Source of the DNA: Arsenicicoccus bolidensis DSM 15745
GTDB lineage: Bacteria > Actinomycetota > Actinomycetes > Actinomycetales > Dermatophilaceae
NCBI RefSeq assembly: GCF_000426385.1
Contig: NZ_AUFG01000009.1
Coordinates: forward strand, 1-64,000
DNA: 64,000 nt
Direction: 5' to 3'
Both the position numbers and the translations under genes were made by a program. The notes under the pieces are model-generated. The model was given only the letters and a program-made list of their open reading frames with translations. It was not told the DNA's origin and made no database searches. Positions 8,472 to 17,190 of the stretch are shown here, in pieces (position 1 is the stretch's first letter; each line of letters begins with the position of its first letter).

Positions 8472-9088
8472 GTCCACACCCCCACGAGATAGGCCACGCC
8501 CCAAGGGTCGTCGTCCAGCAGGACCGTGCTCCGCACGCGGCGCTCCCCCACCGCACCGGCGAGGACCTGCAGCGGGGCACGCCCGCGGGCCAGCAGGTCG
8601 GTGGCGAGCTCCGGCTCCAGGGAGCGCAATTCGTCGACGTCGCCGTCCCGCAGGGCCGCGCGCCACCGATCGTCGTAGGCGAAGGCCCGCTCGTCCAGGT
8701 GGCCCGGCGCCTTGGCGCCGCGGCGGGCCGACCCGTCGGCCATGACGAGAAGTGCTGTGTCACCGGGCAGCTCGCCGAGCTCTCGACCGAGACGCGTCGC
8801 GGCGTCGCGGGTCTCGTCTGCGGCGACGACCACCTCCTGCACCGAGGGAGCGGTGAGCCCGTCCAGCAGCTCACGAGCGACCCTGACGGACAACGGATCC
8901 CGGGTCGTATGCCGGGCCTCCGGCCCCGGTCCCGCCCCCACGACCACCAACCGGCGCGGATCCGTGGCGAGCACGAGGGACACCGCCTCACGGCAGGTCG
9001 CCCGCAACGACGCGGCCGGGTCGGCGGTGCTGCGATAGTCGCGCAACAGCCCGGCCGGCTGGGGGCAGATCGCGGCCGCCGTGATCAC
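8462..9088 (-). CDS. Class III extradiol dioxygenase (LigB-like) family protein
   Basis: A 208-residue protein with the N-terminal pattern ITAAAICPQPAGLLRDY, the DPRRLVVVGAGPG strand and LPGDTALLVMADGSARR, as in the actinobacterial LigB-like family of unknown substrate. The metal-binding His pairs of true extradiol dioxygenases are not obvious (ICPQP where CPHPP is usual), so catalysis is doubtful. GTG 9088 overlaps the folP stop by 4 bases. The open frame continues far upstream, but that part is a shadow of other genes. Confidence 0.72.
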   Translation of the reverse strand: MITAAAICPQPAGLLRDYRSTADPAASLRATCREAVSLVLATDPRRLVVVGAGPGPEARHTTRDPLSVRVARELLDGLTAPSVQEVVVAADETRDAATRLGRELGELPGDTALLVMADGSARRGAKAPGHLDERAFAYDDRWRAALRDGDVDELRSLEPELATDLLARGRAPLQVLAGAVGERRVRSTVLLDDDPWGVAYLVGVWTCG

Positions 9089-9957
9089 ACGAGCCCTCGG
9101 AGCGTCCGCGCCGGAGGGCGGTGGCCCTGGATCGTCGAGACCATGTCGAGCACGTGGCGCGTCTCGGTGACCTCGTGCACGCGATAGATCATCGCGCCGT
9201 GCCACGACGAGATCGCCGTGGCCGCAAGGGTTCCCGTCAGGCGCTGGTCGACCGGCAGGTCGAGCGACTCCCCCACGAAGTCCTTGTTGGACAACGACAC
9301 CAGCACCGGCCGTCCCACGGCGACGAGCTCGTCCAGGCGCCGGGTCACCTCCAGCGAGTGCCAGGTCTGCTTGCCGAAGTCGTGCGCGGGGTCGACGACG
9401 ATCCGGTCCCTGGCGACACCGGCGCGTTCCGCGCGCTCGGCATAGGCAGTGGTGTCGTCGATGACGGAGGCCACGACGTCGTCGTACTCCATCCGGTGGG
9501 GCCGGGTCCGCACGGGCACGCCACCGGTGTGCGTGCAGACGATCCCCACGTCGAACTCGGCTGCCACGTCGACCAGCTCGGGGTCGGCGCCGCCCCAGGC
9601 GTCGTTGAGCAGGTCCGCCCCGACCGCGCACACCGCGGCACCCACCGACGCGCGCCAGGTGTCGACGCTGATGATGACGTCGGGATGCCTCTCGCGCACG
9701 GCCGCGACGAGGTCGACCACGCGAGAGCGCTCCTCGGCCTCCCCGACCTCCTCGCCCGGGGCTGCCTTGATCCCGCCGATGTCGACGATCTCGGCACCGG
9801 CCGCGACCACCTCGTCCACGCGGCGCAGGGCGGCGTCCTCCGCCCACGTCGCGCCCTGGTCGTAGAACGAGTCGGTCGTCCTGTTGAGGATCGCCATGAC
9901 CAACCGGTCCTCCGCGGCGAAAGATCTCCGCCCCAGCCGCAGGATGGATTCGCCCAC
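9085..9957 (-). CDS. folP: Dihydropteroate synthase family protein (FolP2-like)
   Basis: 290 residues with the DHPS TIM barrel: ILNRTTDSFYDQGAT, EIVDIGGIKAAPGEE, ISVDTWRASV, LLNDAWGG and DPAHDFGKQTWH. Canonical DHPS has NVTPDSFSDGG at loop 1. The NRT-DSFYD variant here is the mark of the FolP2 subgroup, and mycobacterial FolP2 is reported to lack DHPS activity. It may therefore not be the sulfonamide target. It lies 3 bases after fgd and overlaps the next gene by 4 bases. Confidence 0.85.
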   Translation of the reverse strand: MGESILRLGRRSFAAEDRLVMAILNRTTDSFYDQGATWAEDAALRRVDEVVAAGAEIVDIGGIKAAPGEEVGEAEERSRVVDLVAAVRERHPDVIISVDTWRASVGAAVCAVGADLLNDAWGGADPELVDVAAEFDVGIVCTHTGGVPVRTRPHRMEYDDVVASVIDDTTAYAERAERAGVARDRIVVDPAHDFGKQTWHSLEVTRRLDELVAVGRPVLVSLSNKDFVGESLDLPVDQRLTGTLAATAISSWHGAMIYRVHEVTETRHVLDMVSTIQGHRPPARTLRGLV

Positions 9958-9960
9958 GGG

Positions 9961-11022
9961 TCAGGCGGAGTCGCCGGCGGGGGCATCCGTCGGTGGCTCG
10001 GGCAGCGCAGCGGGCTCGAGCTCGCGCAGCGCCGGCAGCACCTGCTCGGCCAGGGACCGCAGGTAGCGCTCCTGGTCGTGACCCGGCCCGTGCAGCACCA
10101 GGTGGTCGAAGCCGAGGTCGGTGTAGAAGCGGACATGCTCGACGACCTCCTCCGGCGTCGACGCCACGATCCACCGCTGGGCCACCTGCTCGATGGGCAG
10201 CGCGTCGGCCGCCGCCTCCATCTCGGCGGGGTCGTGCAGCGAGTGCTTCTGCTCCGCGGTGAGGGACAGCGGTGCCCAGAACCGGCAGTTCTCCAGCGCC
10301 GCAGCGGGATCCGGGTCGTAGGACAGCTTGATCTCGATCATCCGGTCGATGCTCGAGGGGTCGCGCCCCGCCTTGCCCGCACCCTCCACGACGGCGGGGA
10401 CCAGCTTGTCGGCATACAGCTCGCGGCCCTTGCCGGAGGTGCAGATGAAGCCGTCGCCCTTGCGGCCGGCATACCTCGCGACCATGGGCCCGCCGGCCGC
10501 GACGTAGACGGGCACGGGAGACCCGGGCCGGTCGTAGACCGTCGCGTCCGTCGTCCGGTAGTAGTCGCCCTCGTAGGTCACGCGCTCCTCGGTCCACAGG
10601 CGGCGCATGAGCTCGACGGCCTCGCGCAGTCGCGCGAACCGCTCCTTGAACTCGGGCCAGTCCCCCTGCACCGAGCCGACGGCGATCTCGTTGAGCGCCT
10701 CGCCCGTGCCGACGCCGAGCACCAGGCGGCCCGGGTGCAGGCACGCCAGCGTCGCGAACGACTGGGCGACCATGGCCGGGTTGTAGCGGAAGGTCGGCGT
10801 CATCACGGAGGTCCCGAGGACGATCCGCACGGTCCGGGCGGCGACGTGCGCCAGCCACGGGATGCTCGACGGGGCGTGCCCGCCGGTGTGCCGCCACGGC
10901 TGGAAGTGGTCGGCGATGAACGCGCTGTCGAGCCCGAGCTCCTCGGCCAGGACGGCATAATCGGCGAGCTCCCGCGGCGCGAACTGCTCCGACGACGCCT
11001 TGTACCCGATGCGCAACGCCAT
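9961..11022 (-). CDS. fgd: F420-dependent glucose-6-phosphate dehydrogenase
   Basis: 353 residues, strongly like mycobacterial Fgd1 along its whole length: [15 protein letters not shown] (here [16 protein letters not shown]), [68 protein letters not shown] and [17 protein letters not shown]. It oxidises glucose-6-phosphate and reduces coenzyme F420, supplying reduced F420 to the cell. AGGAG lies 7 bases before the ATG. The C-terminal 15-20 residues ([13 protein letters not shown]) are an extra Pro/Ala tail. It heads a four-gene minus-strand operon. Confidence 0.95.
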   Translation of the reverse strand: MALRIGYKASSEQFAPRELADYAVLAEELGLDSAFIADHFQPWRHTGGHAPSSIPWLAHVAARTVRIVLGTSVMTPTFRYNPAMVAQSFATLACLHPGRLVLGVGTGEALNEIAVGSVQGDWPEFKERFARLREAVELMRRLWTEERVTYEGDYYRTTDATVYDRPGSPVPVYVAAGGPMVARYAGRKGDGFICTSGKGRELYADKLVPAVVEGAGKAGRDPSSIDRMIEIKLSYDPDPAAALENCRFWAPLSLTAEQKHSLHDPAEMEAAADALPIEQVAQRWIVASTPEEVVEHVRFYTDLGFDHLVLHGPGHDQERYLRSLAEQVLPALRELEPAALPEPPTDAPAGDSA

Positions 11023-11101
11023 GGTTCGTCTCCTTCGTCGGTGGGTACGGGCCGTCCGGCGGCACCGTCGACCCGGCCCGGTCCACCCTAGGCCCGCGGG
11101 C

Positions 11102-11107
11102 TAGGCT
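11102..11107 (+). promoter_or_regulatory. -10 box of a leaderless promoter for the Cds1-like gene
   Basis: TAGGCT is followed by exactly six bases and then the ATG at 11114, placing the transcription start on the A of the start codon. There is no ribosome site upstream. Confidence 0.5.
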
Positions 11108-11113
11108 CGGGCC

Positions 11114-12226
11114 ATGACCCTGCAGGCCACCGCACGTGACGTCGATCGCAGCGACCCCACCCGGCGAGCCTGGGTGGCCCAGGCGATCCGCGCGGTCCAG
11201 GCCGACGCCAACCGCTCCGCCGACACGCACCTGCTGCCCGTGCGGCTGCCCGAGGCCTGGGGCATCGAGCTCTACCTCAAGGACGAGTCCACCCACCCCT
11301 CGGGCTCGCTCAAGCACCGCCTCGCGCGGTCGCTGTTCCTCTACGCCCTGTGCAACGGGTGGGTCGGCCCCGACACCCCGATCATCGAGGCGTCCAGCGG
11401 CTCGACCGCGGTCAGCGAGGCGTGGTTCGCGCGGCTGCTGGGCCTGGAGTTCATCGCGGTCATGCCGCGGTCGACCAGCCAGACCAAGATCGACCTGATC
11501 GAGCGCAACGGCGGCCGCTGCGAGTTCATCGACGATCCCGCCACGCTCTATCCCCGCGCCATCGAGCTCGCCGAGCGCCTCGGTGGTCACTACATGGACC
11601 AGTTCACCTTCGCCGAGCGCGCCACCGACTGGCGGGGCAACAACAACATCGCCGAGTCGATCTTCGAGCAGATGCGGCTCGAACCGCACCCCGACCCCGC
11701 GTGGATCGTCACCGCCGCCGGGACCGGCGGCACCTCCGCGACCATCGGCCGGCACCTGCGGTATGGCGGACACCTGACCCGCCTGTGCGTCACGGACCCC
11801 GAGAACTCCGCCTTCTTCGACGGGTGGTGCGACGCGGACGCGGGCGTCACCACGTGCGTCGGCTCGCGGATCGAGGGCATCGGGCGTCCTCGGGTGGAGC
11901 CGAGCTTCATCGCCGGCGTCGTCGACCGGATGATCTCCGTCCCGGACGCCGCCTCGGTCGCCGGCATCCACGTGCTGCGCTCCCGCACAGGGTTGTTCGC
12001 CGGAGGGTCGACCGGCACCAACCTCTTCGGGGCGCTGAAGGTGGTGTGCGAGATGCGTTCTCGCGGCGAGCAGGGGTCCGTCGTGACGCTGCTGTGCGAC
12101 GGCGGCGGACGCTACGCCGACAGCTACTACTCACGAGAGTGGTTGTCCCGCAAGGGGCTCGACGTCGACCGGTGGATCCCGACCTTCGAGCGCGCGCTGG
12201 ACCAGGGCGTCTGGCTCGAGCCCTGA
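11114..12226 (+). CDS. PLP-dependent cysteine synthase-family protein, Cds1-like (cysteine desulfhydrase)
   Basis: 370 residues of the OASS/CBS fold [17 protein letters not shown] holds the PLP lysine, [13 protein letters not shown] replaces the usual substrate loop SSGNTG, and [17 protein letters not shown] is the PLP phosphate loop. The overall pattern matches mycobacterial Cds1 (Rv3684), a cysteine desulfhydrase that makes pyruvate, ammonia and sulfide. True cysteine synthases are shorter and have TGNTG. The gene looks leaderless and converges with the NpdG-like genes. The substrate is an inference from the family. Confidence 0.83.
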   Translation: MTLQATARDVDRSDPTRRAWVAQAIRAVQADANRSADTHLLPVRLPEAWGIELYLKDESTHPSGSLKHRLARSLFLYALCNGWVGPDTPIIEASSGSTAVSEAWFARLLGLEFIAVMPRSTSQTKIDLIERNGGRCEFIDDPATLYPRAIELAERLGGHYMDQFTFAERATDWRGNNNIAESIFEQMRLEPHPDPAWIVTAAGTGGTSATIGRHLRYGGHLTRLCVTDPENSAFFDGWCDADAGVTTCVGSRIEGIGRPRVEPSFIAGVVDRMISVPDAASVAGIHVLRSRTGLFAGGSTGTNLFGALKVVCEMRSRGEQGSVVTLLCDGGGRYADSYYSREWLSRKGLDVDRWIPTFERALDQGVWLEP

Positions 12227-12255
12227 TCGCAGCGCGCGCCGACGGTCCCGCACGC

Positions 12256-12999
12256 CTACATGAACAGGGCGCGGGACAACCGGGTGCCGTAGTCCGAGTC
12301 CGGGTTGGTCGTCCCGTCGCCGACCCGCTCCGCGATGGCCGCGACCGACAGGTCACGTCGCTTCGGCGCCCGGGCCGCGTCGGCCGTCGCCAGCGCGTCC
12401 GGCAGCTCGGCGCTGGTGAGCTCCGTGCCGTAGGCCGGCGTCCCAGGCTGCTGCCGCCAGGACTCCTCGAGCGAGCCCGCGTCGAAGCCGTCGAAGCCGG
12501 TGTCCTCGACCAGCGCCATCCCGACCCGGCGACCACGCTCGTCACCAGCCACCGCCACCGCGAGTCGCTCCGGGTCGCCGGCAGGCAGGCCCTTGTCCGA
12601 CAGCGCGTGGCTCCCGATCATGTTCCACGCCTTGACGACCCGGCGTCCCAGCTGCTCCGAGACCCAGAGACTCTCGGCCTGACCTGCCTCGATGCCCTCG
12701 ATCACACCGTCGCGCTGCGGGTAGTAGTTGGAGGTGTCGACGACGACCGTCTCCTGCGGCAGCTCCCGGATCAGGGGGGCCAGCTGCGGGATCCGGCTCA
12801 GCGGGACGGAGAGGATGACGACCTCGGCCCCGCCGACGGCAGCCGGTGCCGAGGCCGCGCGTGCACCGTCCGCGAGCAGGTCTGCCTCGACGGTCTCGGG
12901 GCCGCGCGAGTTCGCGACCGCGACGTCGTGGCCGGCGGCGCTGAGCTTGCGCACCAGGGTCTTGCCGATGTGTCCCGTGCCGATGATGGCGATCTTCAT
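12256..12999 (-). CDS. NpdG-like NAD(P)-binding oxidoreductase (F420 reductase family), copy 1
   Basis: 247 residues with an N-terminal GTGHIGK dinucleotide fold and ANSRGPET, the loop that binds the NADP phosphate in F420H2:NADP oxidoreductases. ILSVPLSRIPQLAP, VVDTSNYYPQRDG and SEQLGRRVVKAWN follow. ATG 12999 begins the conserved domain, and the longer frame upstream is unsupported. Its closest relative is the gene just upstream (13059-13805), with the same motifs at the same places, so the two arose by tandem duplication. True use of F420 is not proven, but fgd lies nearby. Confidence 0.8.
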   Translation of the reverse strand: MKIAIIGTGHIGKTLVRKLSAAGHDVAVANSRGPETVEADLLADGARAASAPAAVGGAEVVILSVPLSRIPQLAPLIRELPQETVVVDTSNYYPQRDGVIEGIEAGQAESLWVSEQLGRRVVKAWNMIGSHALSDKGLPAGDPERLAVAVAGDERGRRVGMALVEDTGFDGFDAGSLEESWRQQPGTPAYGTELTSAELPDALATADAARAPKRRDLSVAAIAERVGDGTTNPDSDYGTRLSRALFM

Positions 13000-13058
13000 G
13001 TGCTGTCGTTCCTCTCGTCCGTGAGCGTGTGGCCCTGCCACCTCTACGGCGTCGGCGC

Positions 13059-13805
13059 TCACTGGTAGAGCACGCGGTTCAGCCGCGTGAGGAAGTCCCC
13101 GTCGACCGTGCGGGTGGGGTCCTGCGCGCGGTCGGTGATGACCGCTATCGCCAGGTCCCGCCGCCCCGCCGAGCGGTCGCGCTGCGCCGCCGCCAGAGCA
13201 TCGGGCACCTCCGCGGCCGTGAGGCTGGTGCAGTAGACGGGCGATCCCGGCTGCTGGCGCCAGGACTCGGCGAGGGAGCCCGCGTCGACCGCGTCGAAGC
13301 CGCTGTCCTCCACCAGGCCAAGCGCGACGCTCTTGGCGTCCTCACCGTCACCCGCGACCGGGATCGCGGTCCGCTCGGGGTCCCCCGCCTCGCGGTCTCC
13401 GTCGACGAGGCGCTGGGCGAGGATGGCGTTCCACGCCTTGAGGACGGGGCGCCCCAGCTGCTCGGACACCCACTCGCTCTCGACCTGACCGCCGTCGAGG
13501 GCCTCGATCGCTCCGTCGCGGGCTGGGTAGTAGTTGCCGGTGTCGATCACCACGGTCTCGGCGGGCAGGGTGCCGACGACCGGGGCCAGGTCCGGGATGC
13601 GGCTCAGCGGGATGGAGAGGATGAGGACGTCGACGTCCGTCGCCGCCTCCTCCGCCGTCACGCCATGGGCGCCGGTCGACGTGACCTCCGCGTCCAGCGT
13701 CTCGGGGCCGCGCGAGTTCGCGATCTTGACCTGGTGACCCTTGGTCGGCAGGCGGCGGGCCAGGACGCCGCCGATGTTGCCCGCGCCGATGATGCCGATG
13801 TTCAT
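13059..13805 (-). CDS. NpdG-like NAD(P)-binding oxidoreductase (F420 reductase family), copy 2
   Basis: 248 residues with GAGNIGG, IANSRGPET, LILSIPLSRIPDLAP, VVIDTGNYYPARDG and VSEQLGRPVLKAWN, and a matching C-terminal GSLAESWRQQPGSPVY block. It is a tandem paralogue of the previous gene on the same strand, with a 59-base gap. A GAGAGG sequence lies close before ATG 13805. The longer open frame to 14165 overlaps the divergent aminotransferase and is rejected. Likely substrate: NADP+ with F420 or a flavin. Confidence 0.8.
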   Translation of the reverse strand: MNIGIIGAGNIGGVLARRLPTKGHQVKIANSRGPETLDAEVTSTGAHGVTAEEAATDVDVLILSIPLSRIPDLAPVVGTLPAETVVIDTGNYYPARDGAIEALDGGQVESEWVSEQLGRPVLKAWNAILAQRLVDGDREAGDPERTAIPVAGDGEDAKSVALGLVEDSGFDAVDAGSLAESWRQQPGSPVYCTSLTAAEVPDALAAAQRDRSAGRRDLAIAVITDRAQDPTRTVDGDFLTRLNRVLYQ

Positions 13806-14037
13806 GAGAGACCTCTCGTGGTTGTCGGGTGTCGTCCGAGCAAACGGAGAGATGGTCCGGATCATTCCGACGCGTGCCGCCCGCCTGCTGCCGGGCGGTC
13901 GCCGCCATACGGCTCGATCGGTTGTCCGCCTCGACACGTCGACGTCACGCATCGGCCACGGCCCGGCCACCTGGTGGGAGTGGGCTGGTCGCGTGCGCGC
14001 TGGAGCGCCGGCGCCCTTGTGCTGGAAGGACATCGAC

Positions 14038-15366
14038 ATGGACATCGACCGCCGCCACGTCCTGGCCGGAGCGGGGGCAAGCGCCATCGGGGGTGCCGCC
14101 GTCCTGGCCTCTCCCCTGCAGGCCCAGGCCTCGTCAGGGCCGGGTCGCCCCCGTCCCATGCCCAAGGCGCCCGACGTGCCCGCAGCCCGGCTGGCCCGGG
14201 ACGAGCGGTTCTGGGCGAGGGTCCGCGCCGAGTACGACCTGCCCCGCGACTACGTCAACTACGAGAACGGCTACTTCGGCACCACCCCACGACGCGTCGT
14301 GGAGGAGTACAAGCACCACATCGACGTGCTGGCCCGCGACAGCTCCTACTTCATGCGCACGGCCTACCCCGCCAAGGAGCAGGCGGCCCGCGAGCGCGTC
14401 GCCCGGCTGCTGGGCGTCTCGGTCGAGGAGATCGCGCTCACCCGTGGCGCCACCGAGGCGCTGCAGAACCTGATCGGTGGCTACAACAAGCTCCGCCCGG
14501 GCGACCAGGTGCTGTACGTCGACCTGGACTACGACTCGATGCAGTACGCCATGGACTGGCTCAAGGACCGACGCGGCGTCACCGTCGTCAAGGGCGTCAT
14601 CCCCGAGCCCGCCACGCACGCCTCGGTGCTCGCGTACTACGAGTCCTTCCTCAAGGTCAACCCCAGGGCCAGGCTGCTCCTCCTCACGCACCTCTCGCAC
14701 CGCACCGGCCTCGTGATGCCGGTGCGGGAGATCGTCGCCATGGCGGCGGCGCGGGGCGTGGACGTGATCGTGGACGCCGCCCACTCGTGGGGCCAGATCC
14801 CCTTCACCGCCAAGGATCTCGGGGCCGCGTTCGTGGGCTACAACCTGCACAAGTGGATCAGCGCGCCGCTCGGCATCGGGTTCATGTACATCCGCAAGGA
14901 CCGGCTGGCCGACATCGACCGTGACCACGGCGACCAGGACTACCCCGCCACGGACATCCGCTCGCGGGTGCACACGGGCACGTCCAACAGCGCCAACCTG
15001 CTCTCCCTCCAGGTCGCGCTGGACCTGCACGAGTCCATCGGGGTCGCCAACAAGCACGCGCGCCTGCAGTACCTGCGTGACCGGTGGGTGCGCCAGGTCC
15101 GCGACGTGCCGCGGCTGCAGATCCTGACCCCCGACGACCCCCGCATGTACTCCGCGCTCACGTCGTTCCGGGTCCAGGGGCGCGTCACCAAGGCCGACAC
15201 CACGGCCATGACAGCGTGGCTCATGGAGCGGCACCACATCTTCACGGTGCGCCGCGGGGGCGTGGCGAGGGGTGAGGTCGTGCGGGTCACGCCCGGCCTC
15301 TACTCCAGCGCCCGCGACAGCGACCGGATGGCCCGCGCCCTGGCAGAGATCACCCGCGTCTTCTGA
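14038..15366 (+). CDS. Tat-exported class V aminotransferase (isopenicillin-N-epimerase-like)
   Basis: 442 residues. The N-terminus DRRHVLAGAG, then a hydrophobic stretch and a LQAQA cleavage site near residue 31, is a twin-arginine signal peptide, so the folded enzyme probably carries PLP across the membrane. The catalytic domain has NYENGYFGTTPRRV, TRGATEALQNLIGG, DVIVDAAHSWGQIPF (PLP aspartate) and GYNLHKWISAPLG (PLP lysine). AGGA lies before ATG 14038. Substrate unknown. Secreted PLP enzymes of this kind are rare enough to note. Confidence 0.85.
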   Translation: MDIDRRHVLAGAGASAIGGAAVLASPLQAQASSGPGRPRPMPKAPDVPAARLARDERFWARVRAEYDLPRDYVNYENGYFGTTPRRVVEEYKHHIDVLARDSSYFMRTAYPAKEQAARERVARLLGVSVEEIALTRGATEALQNLIGGYNKLRPGDQVLYVDLDYDSMQYAMDWLKDRRGVTVVKGVIPEPATHASVLAYYESFLKVNPRARLLLLTHLSHRTGLVMPVREIVAMAAARGVDVIVDAAHSWGQIPFTAKDLGAAFVGYNLHKWISAPLGIGFMYIRKDRLADIDRDHGDQDYPATDIRSRVHTGTSNSANLLSLQVALDLHESIGVANKHARLQYLRDRWVRQVRDVPRLQILTPDDPRMYSALTSFRVQGRVTKADTTAMTAWLMERHHIFTVRRGGVARGEVVRVTPGLYSSARDSDRMARALAEITRVF

Positions 15367-15443
15367 GCCCGGCCCGCCATCGCGCCGGCCGAGGGGTGGG
15401 CGGCGGTTGGCGGCACACGACTGGTCGTGATGGGCTGGGCCGT

Positions 15444-15950
15444 ATGACGACTGCGCCCGACGCCACCTCCTCCTCCGACCTCCCGCGCCGCGCCCAGGAC
15501 GTGCAGGCCGCACTGGACGAGGCCGGTGCCGAGGGCCGCGTGCGGGTGCTGGACGAGCCCGCCCGCACGGCCAAGGACGCAGCGGAGGCGATGGGCTGCG
15601 AGGTCGGCGCCATCGCCAACTCGCTGGTGATCATGGCCGACGGCGCGCCCATCCTGGCGATGACCAGCGGCGCGCACCGGGTCGACTTCGAGGTGCTCGA
15701 GCGCGCGCTCGGCGTCGTCGAGGTGCACATGGCGTCCGCCGACGAGGTGCGCTACGCCACCGGGCAGGCCATCGGTGGCGTCGCCCCGGTCGGGCACCCC
15801 GCTCCCCTGCGCACCGTCGTCGACGAGGCGCTGCGGCAGCACGAGCAGCTGTGGGCCGCGGGCGGGACGCCGGACACGTTGTTCCCCATCACCTTCGACG
15901 AGCTCGTCCGCGTCACGGGCGGCGAGGTCGTGCAGGTCGCCGGCGACTGA
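15444..15950 (+). CDS. YbaK/EbsC-type aminoacyl-tRNA deacylase
   Basis: 168 residues. The family pattern RTAKDAAEAMGCEVGAIANSLV, the GAHRVDF segment and ATGQAIGGVAPVGHP, with the conserved GGVxPxGH loop, match trans-editing domains that hydrolyse mischarged aminoacyl-tRNA, for example Cys- or Ala-tRNAPro. ATG 15444 is preferred over the longer frame from 15396. The gene converges closely with the TetR gene. Confidence 0.85.
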   Translation: MTTAPDATSSSDLPRRAQDVQAALDEAGAEGRVRVLDEPARTAKDAAEAMGCEVGAIANSLVIMADGAPILAMTSGAHRVDFEVLERALGVVEVHMASADEVRYATGQAIGGVAPVGHPAPLRTVVDEALRQHEQLWAAGGTPDTLFPITFDELVRVTGGEVVQVAGD

Positions 15951-15958
15951 GCCAACTG

Positions 15959-16561
15959 TCAGGAGGCGGGTGCGGCGCCCTCACCGTTGAGGGCCCAGCC
16001 GGAGCGCAGCATCTCTCGCAACCCCTGCTCGACGGACCCGTCCGCAGACTCCGTGCCCGCCGCCCACACGACGGCCAGCGTCCCGAGATAGAGGTCCCGA
16101 CCACGGATCCCCTTGCGCGCGTGGCCGTCTCGCTGCGCCGCCGCCAGGAAGCGGTCGGTGGTGGCGATCACGTCCTGGCAGGTCGGCGCGAGGGGGGATC
16201 CCTGCTCGCGCAGCGCCGATCGGAGCGGGTCGGGCAGTCCGTCATACGCCCGCATGAAGGCACTGACCGCGTCGAGCCACCGCTCCAGTGCCACCCGGGA
16301 GTCCGACTCGCCGTCCTCGATGGCGACCCGCTCGCGCTCGAGGTCCGGGCTGCGCGCCTCCATGACCGCGGCGACCAGCGCCTCGCGGCTCGGGAAGTGG
16401 CGATAGAGGGTGCCCGCGCCGACCCCGGCGCGCTTGGCGATGGCGTCCATCGACACCTCGACCCCCAGGTCCGCGAACCCCTCCTCGGCGACCGCGATGA
16501 TGTGCGCCCGGTTCCGCTGCGCGTCGGTGCGCGTGGGCCTGCTGGCTGCGGGTGTCGTCAT
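15959..16561 (-). CDS. TetR-family repressor
   Basis: 200 residues. The N-terminal HTH (IIAVAEEGFADLGVEVSMDAIAKRAGVGAGTLYRHF) is typical TetR, and the C-terminal ligand domain has no assigned ligand. ATG 16561 is chosen over the longer frame, which runs through the operator region. It is divergent from the flavin-reductase/monooxygenase pair, and two matching palindromes sit between, so it very likely represses both directions until the monooxygenase substrate is present. Confidence 0.9.
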   Translation of the reverse strand: MTTPAASRPTRTDAQRNRAHIIAVAEEGFADLGVEVSMDAIAKRAGVGAGTLYRHFPSREALVAAVMEARSPDLERERVAIEDGESDSRVALERWLDAVSAFMRAYDGLPDPLRSALREQGSPLAPTCQDVIATTDRFLAAAQRDGHARKGIRGRDLYLGTLAVVWAAGTESADGSVEQGLREMLRSGWALNGEGAAPAS

Positions 16562-16589
16562 GGCTCTGGATCCCTCTGGGTTTGCGTAG

Positions 16590-16636
16590 CGGAGATGCTC
16601 TCCGTATCGTGGACGGTGAAACGGAGACCTTCTCCT
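16590..16636. promoter_or_regulatory. Two TetR operator palindromes
   Basis: CGGAGA-N3-TCTCCG at 16590-16604 is perfect, and CGGAGA-N3-TCTCCT at 16622-16636 differs in the last base. The centres are 32 bases apart, about three helical turns, on the same face of the DNA between divergent starts at 16561 and 16657. Confidence 0.8.
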
Positions 16637-16656
16637 CATTCTCGCCTAGGAAGCCC

Positions 16657-17163
16657 ATGAATACCAATCCGCTCCGCGACGCCACCGCCTCCCCCACCCC
16701 GGACGCCATGCGGCACGCCCTGTCCGCGTTCCCCACCGGCATCGCCGTCGTGGCCGCGCAGGTCCAGGGGCGGACGGTCGGGCTGCTGGCCAGCTCGTTC
16801 AGCTCGGTGTCGCTCGACCCGCCGCTCGTGTCACTGGCCTTCGCGCGCACCTCGACCACCTGGCCGGTCCTGCGGCAGGCCGACCGCTGGGGCATCAGCG
16901 TCCTCGGCGACGGGGACGAGTCGCTCGTCCGGCCGCTGAGCCGCCCGGCCGACTCCCGGTTCGACGGCATCGCGACCCACACCGGCGCTGACGGCAGCGT
17001 CCTGATGGCCGGCGCCATGGCGACCTTCACCGTCGCGCGGCACGCCGAGATCGACGCCGGCGACCACGTCGTCACGCTCCTGCGGGTCCTCGACCTGCAC
17101 CGCGACGCCCATCAGTCACCGCTCGTCTTCCACGGCAGCACCCTGCGCCGGCTCGCCGCCTGA
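16657..17163 (+). CDS. Flavin reductase (FMN-binding split barrel)
   Basis: 168 residues: MRHALSAFPTGIAVVAA, GLLASSFSSVSLDPPLVSLAFAR, SRFDGI and GDHVVTLLRVLDLHR are the features of HpaC/NtaB-type flavin reductases that give reduced FMN to a partner oxygenase. ATG 16657 follows AGGA. The longer frame begins within the TetR promoter. It is co-directional with the monooxygenase after 27 bases. Confidence 0.9.
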   Translation: MNTNPLRDATASPTPDAMRHALSAFPTGIAVVAAQVQGRTVGLLASSFSSVSLDPPLVSLAFARTSTTWPVLRQADRWGISVLGDGDESLVRPLSRPADSRFDGIATHTGADGSVLMAGAMATFTVARHAEIDAGDHVVTLLRVLDLHRDAHQSPLVFHGSTLRRLAA

Positions 17164-17190
17164 CCCCCCGAGAACGCCAGAAGGAACCCC

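Noticed and set aside
8462-11971. 1169-residue open frame on the minus strand
   Set aside because: Only its last 208 codons read as a protein family. The rest is a GC-rich shadow of folP, fgd and the Cds1-like gene.
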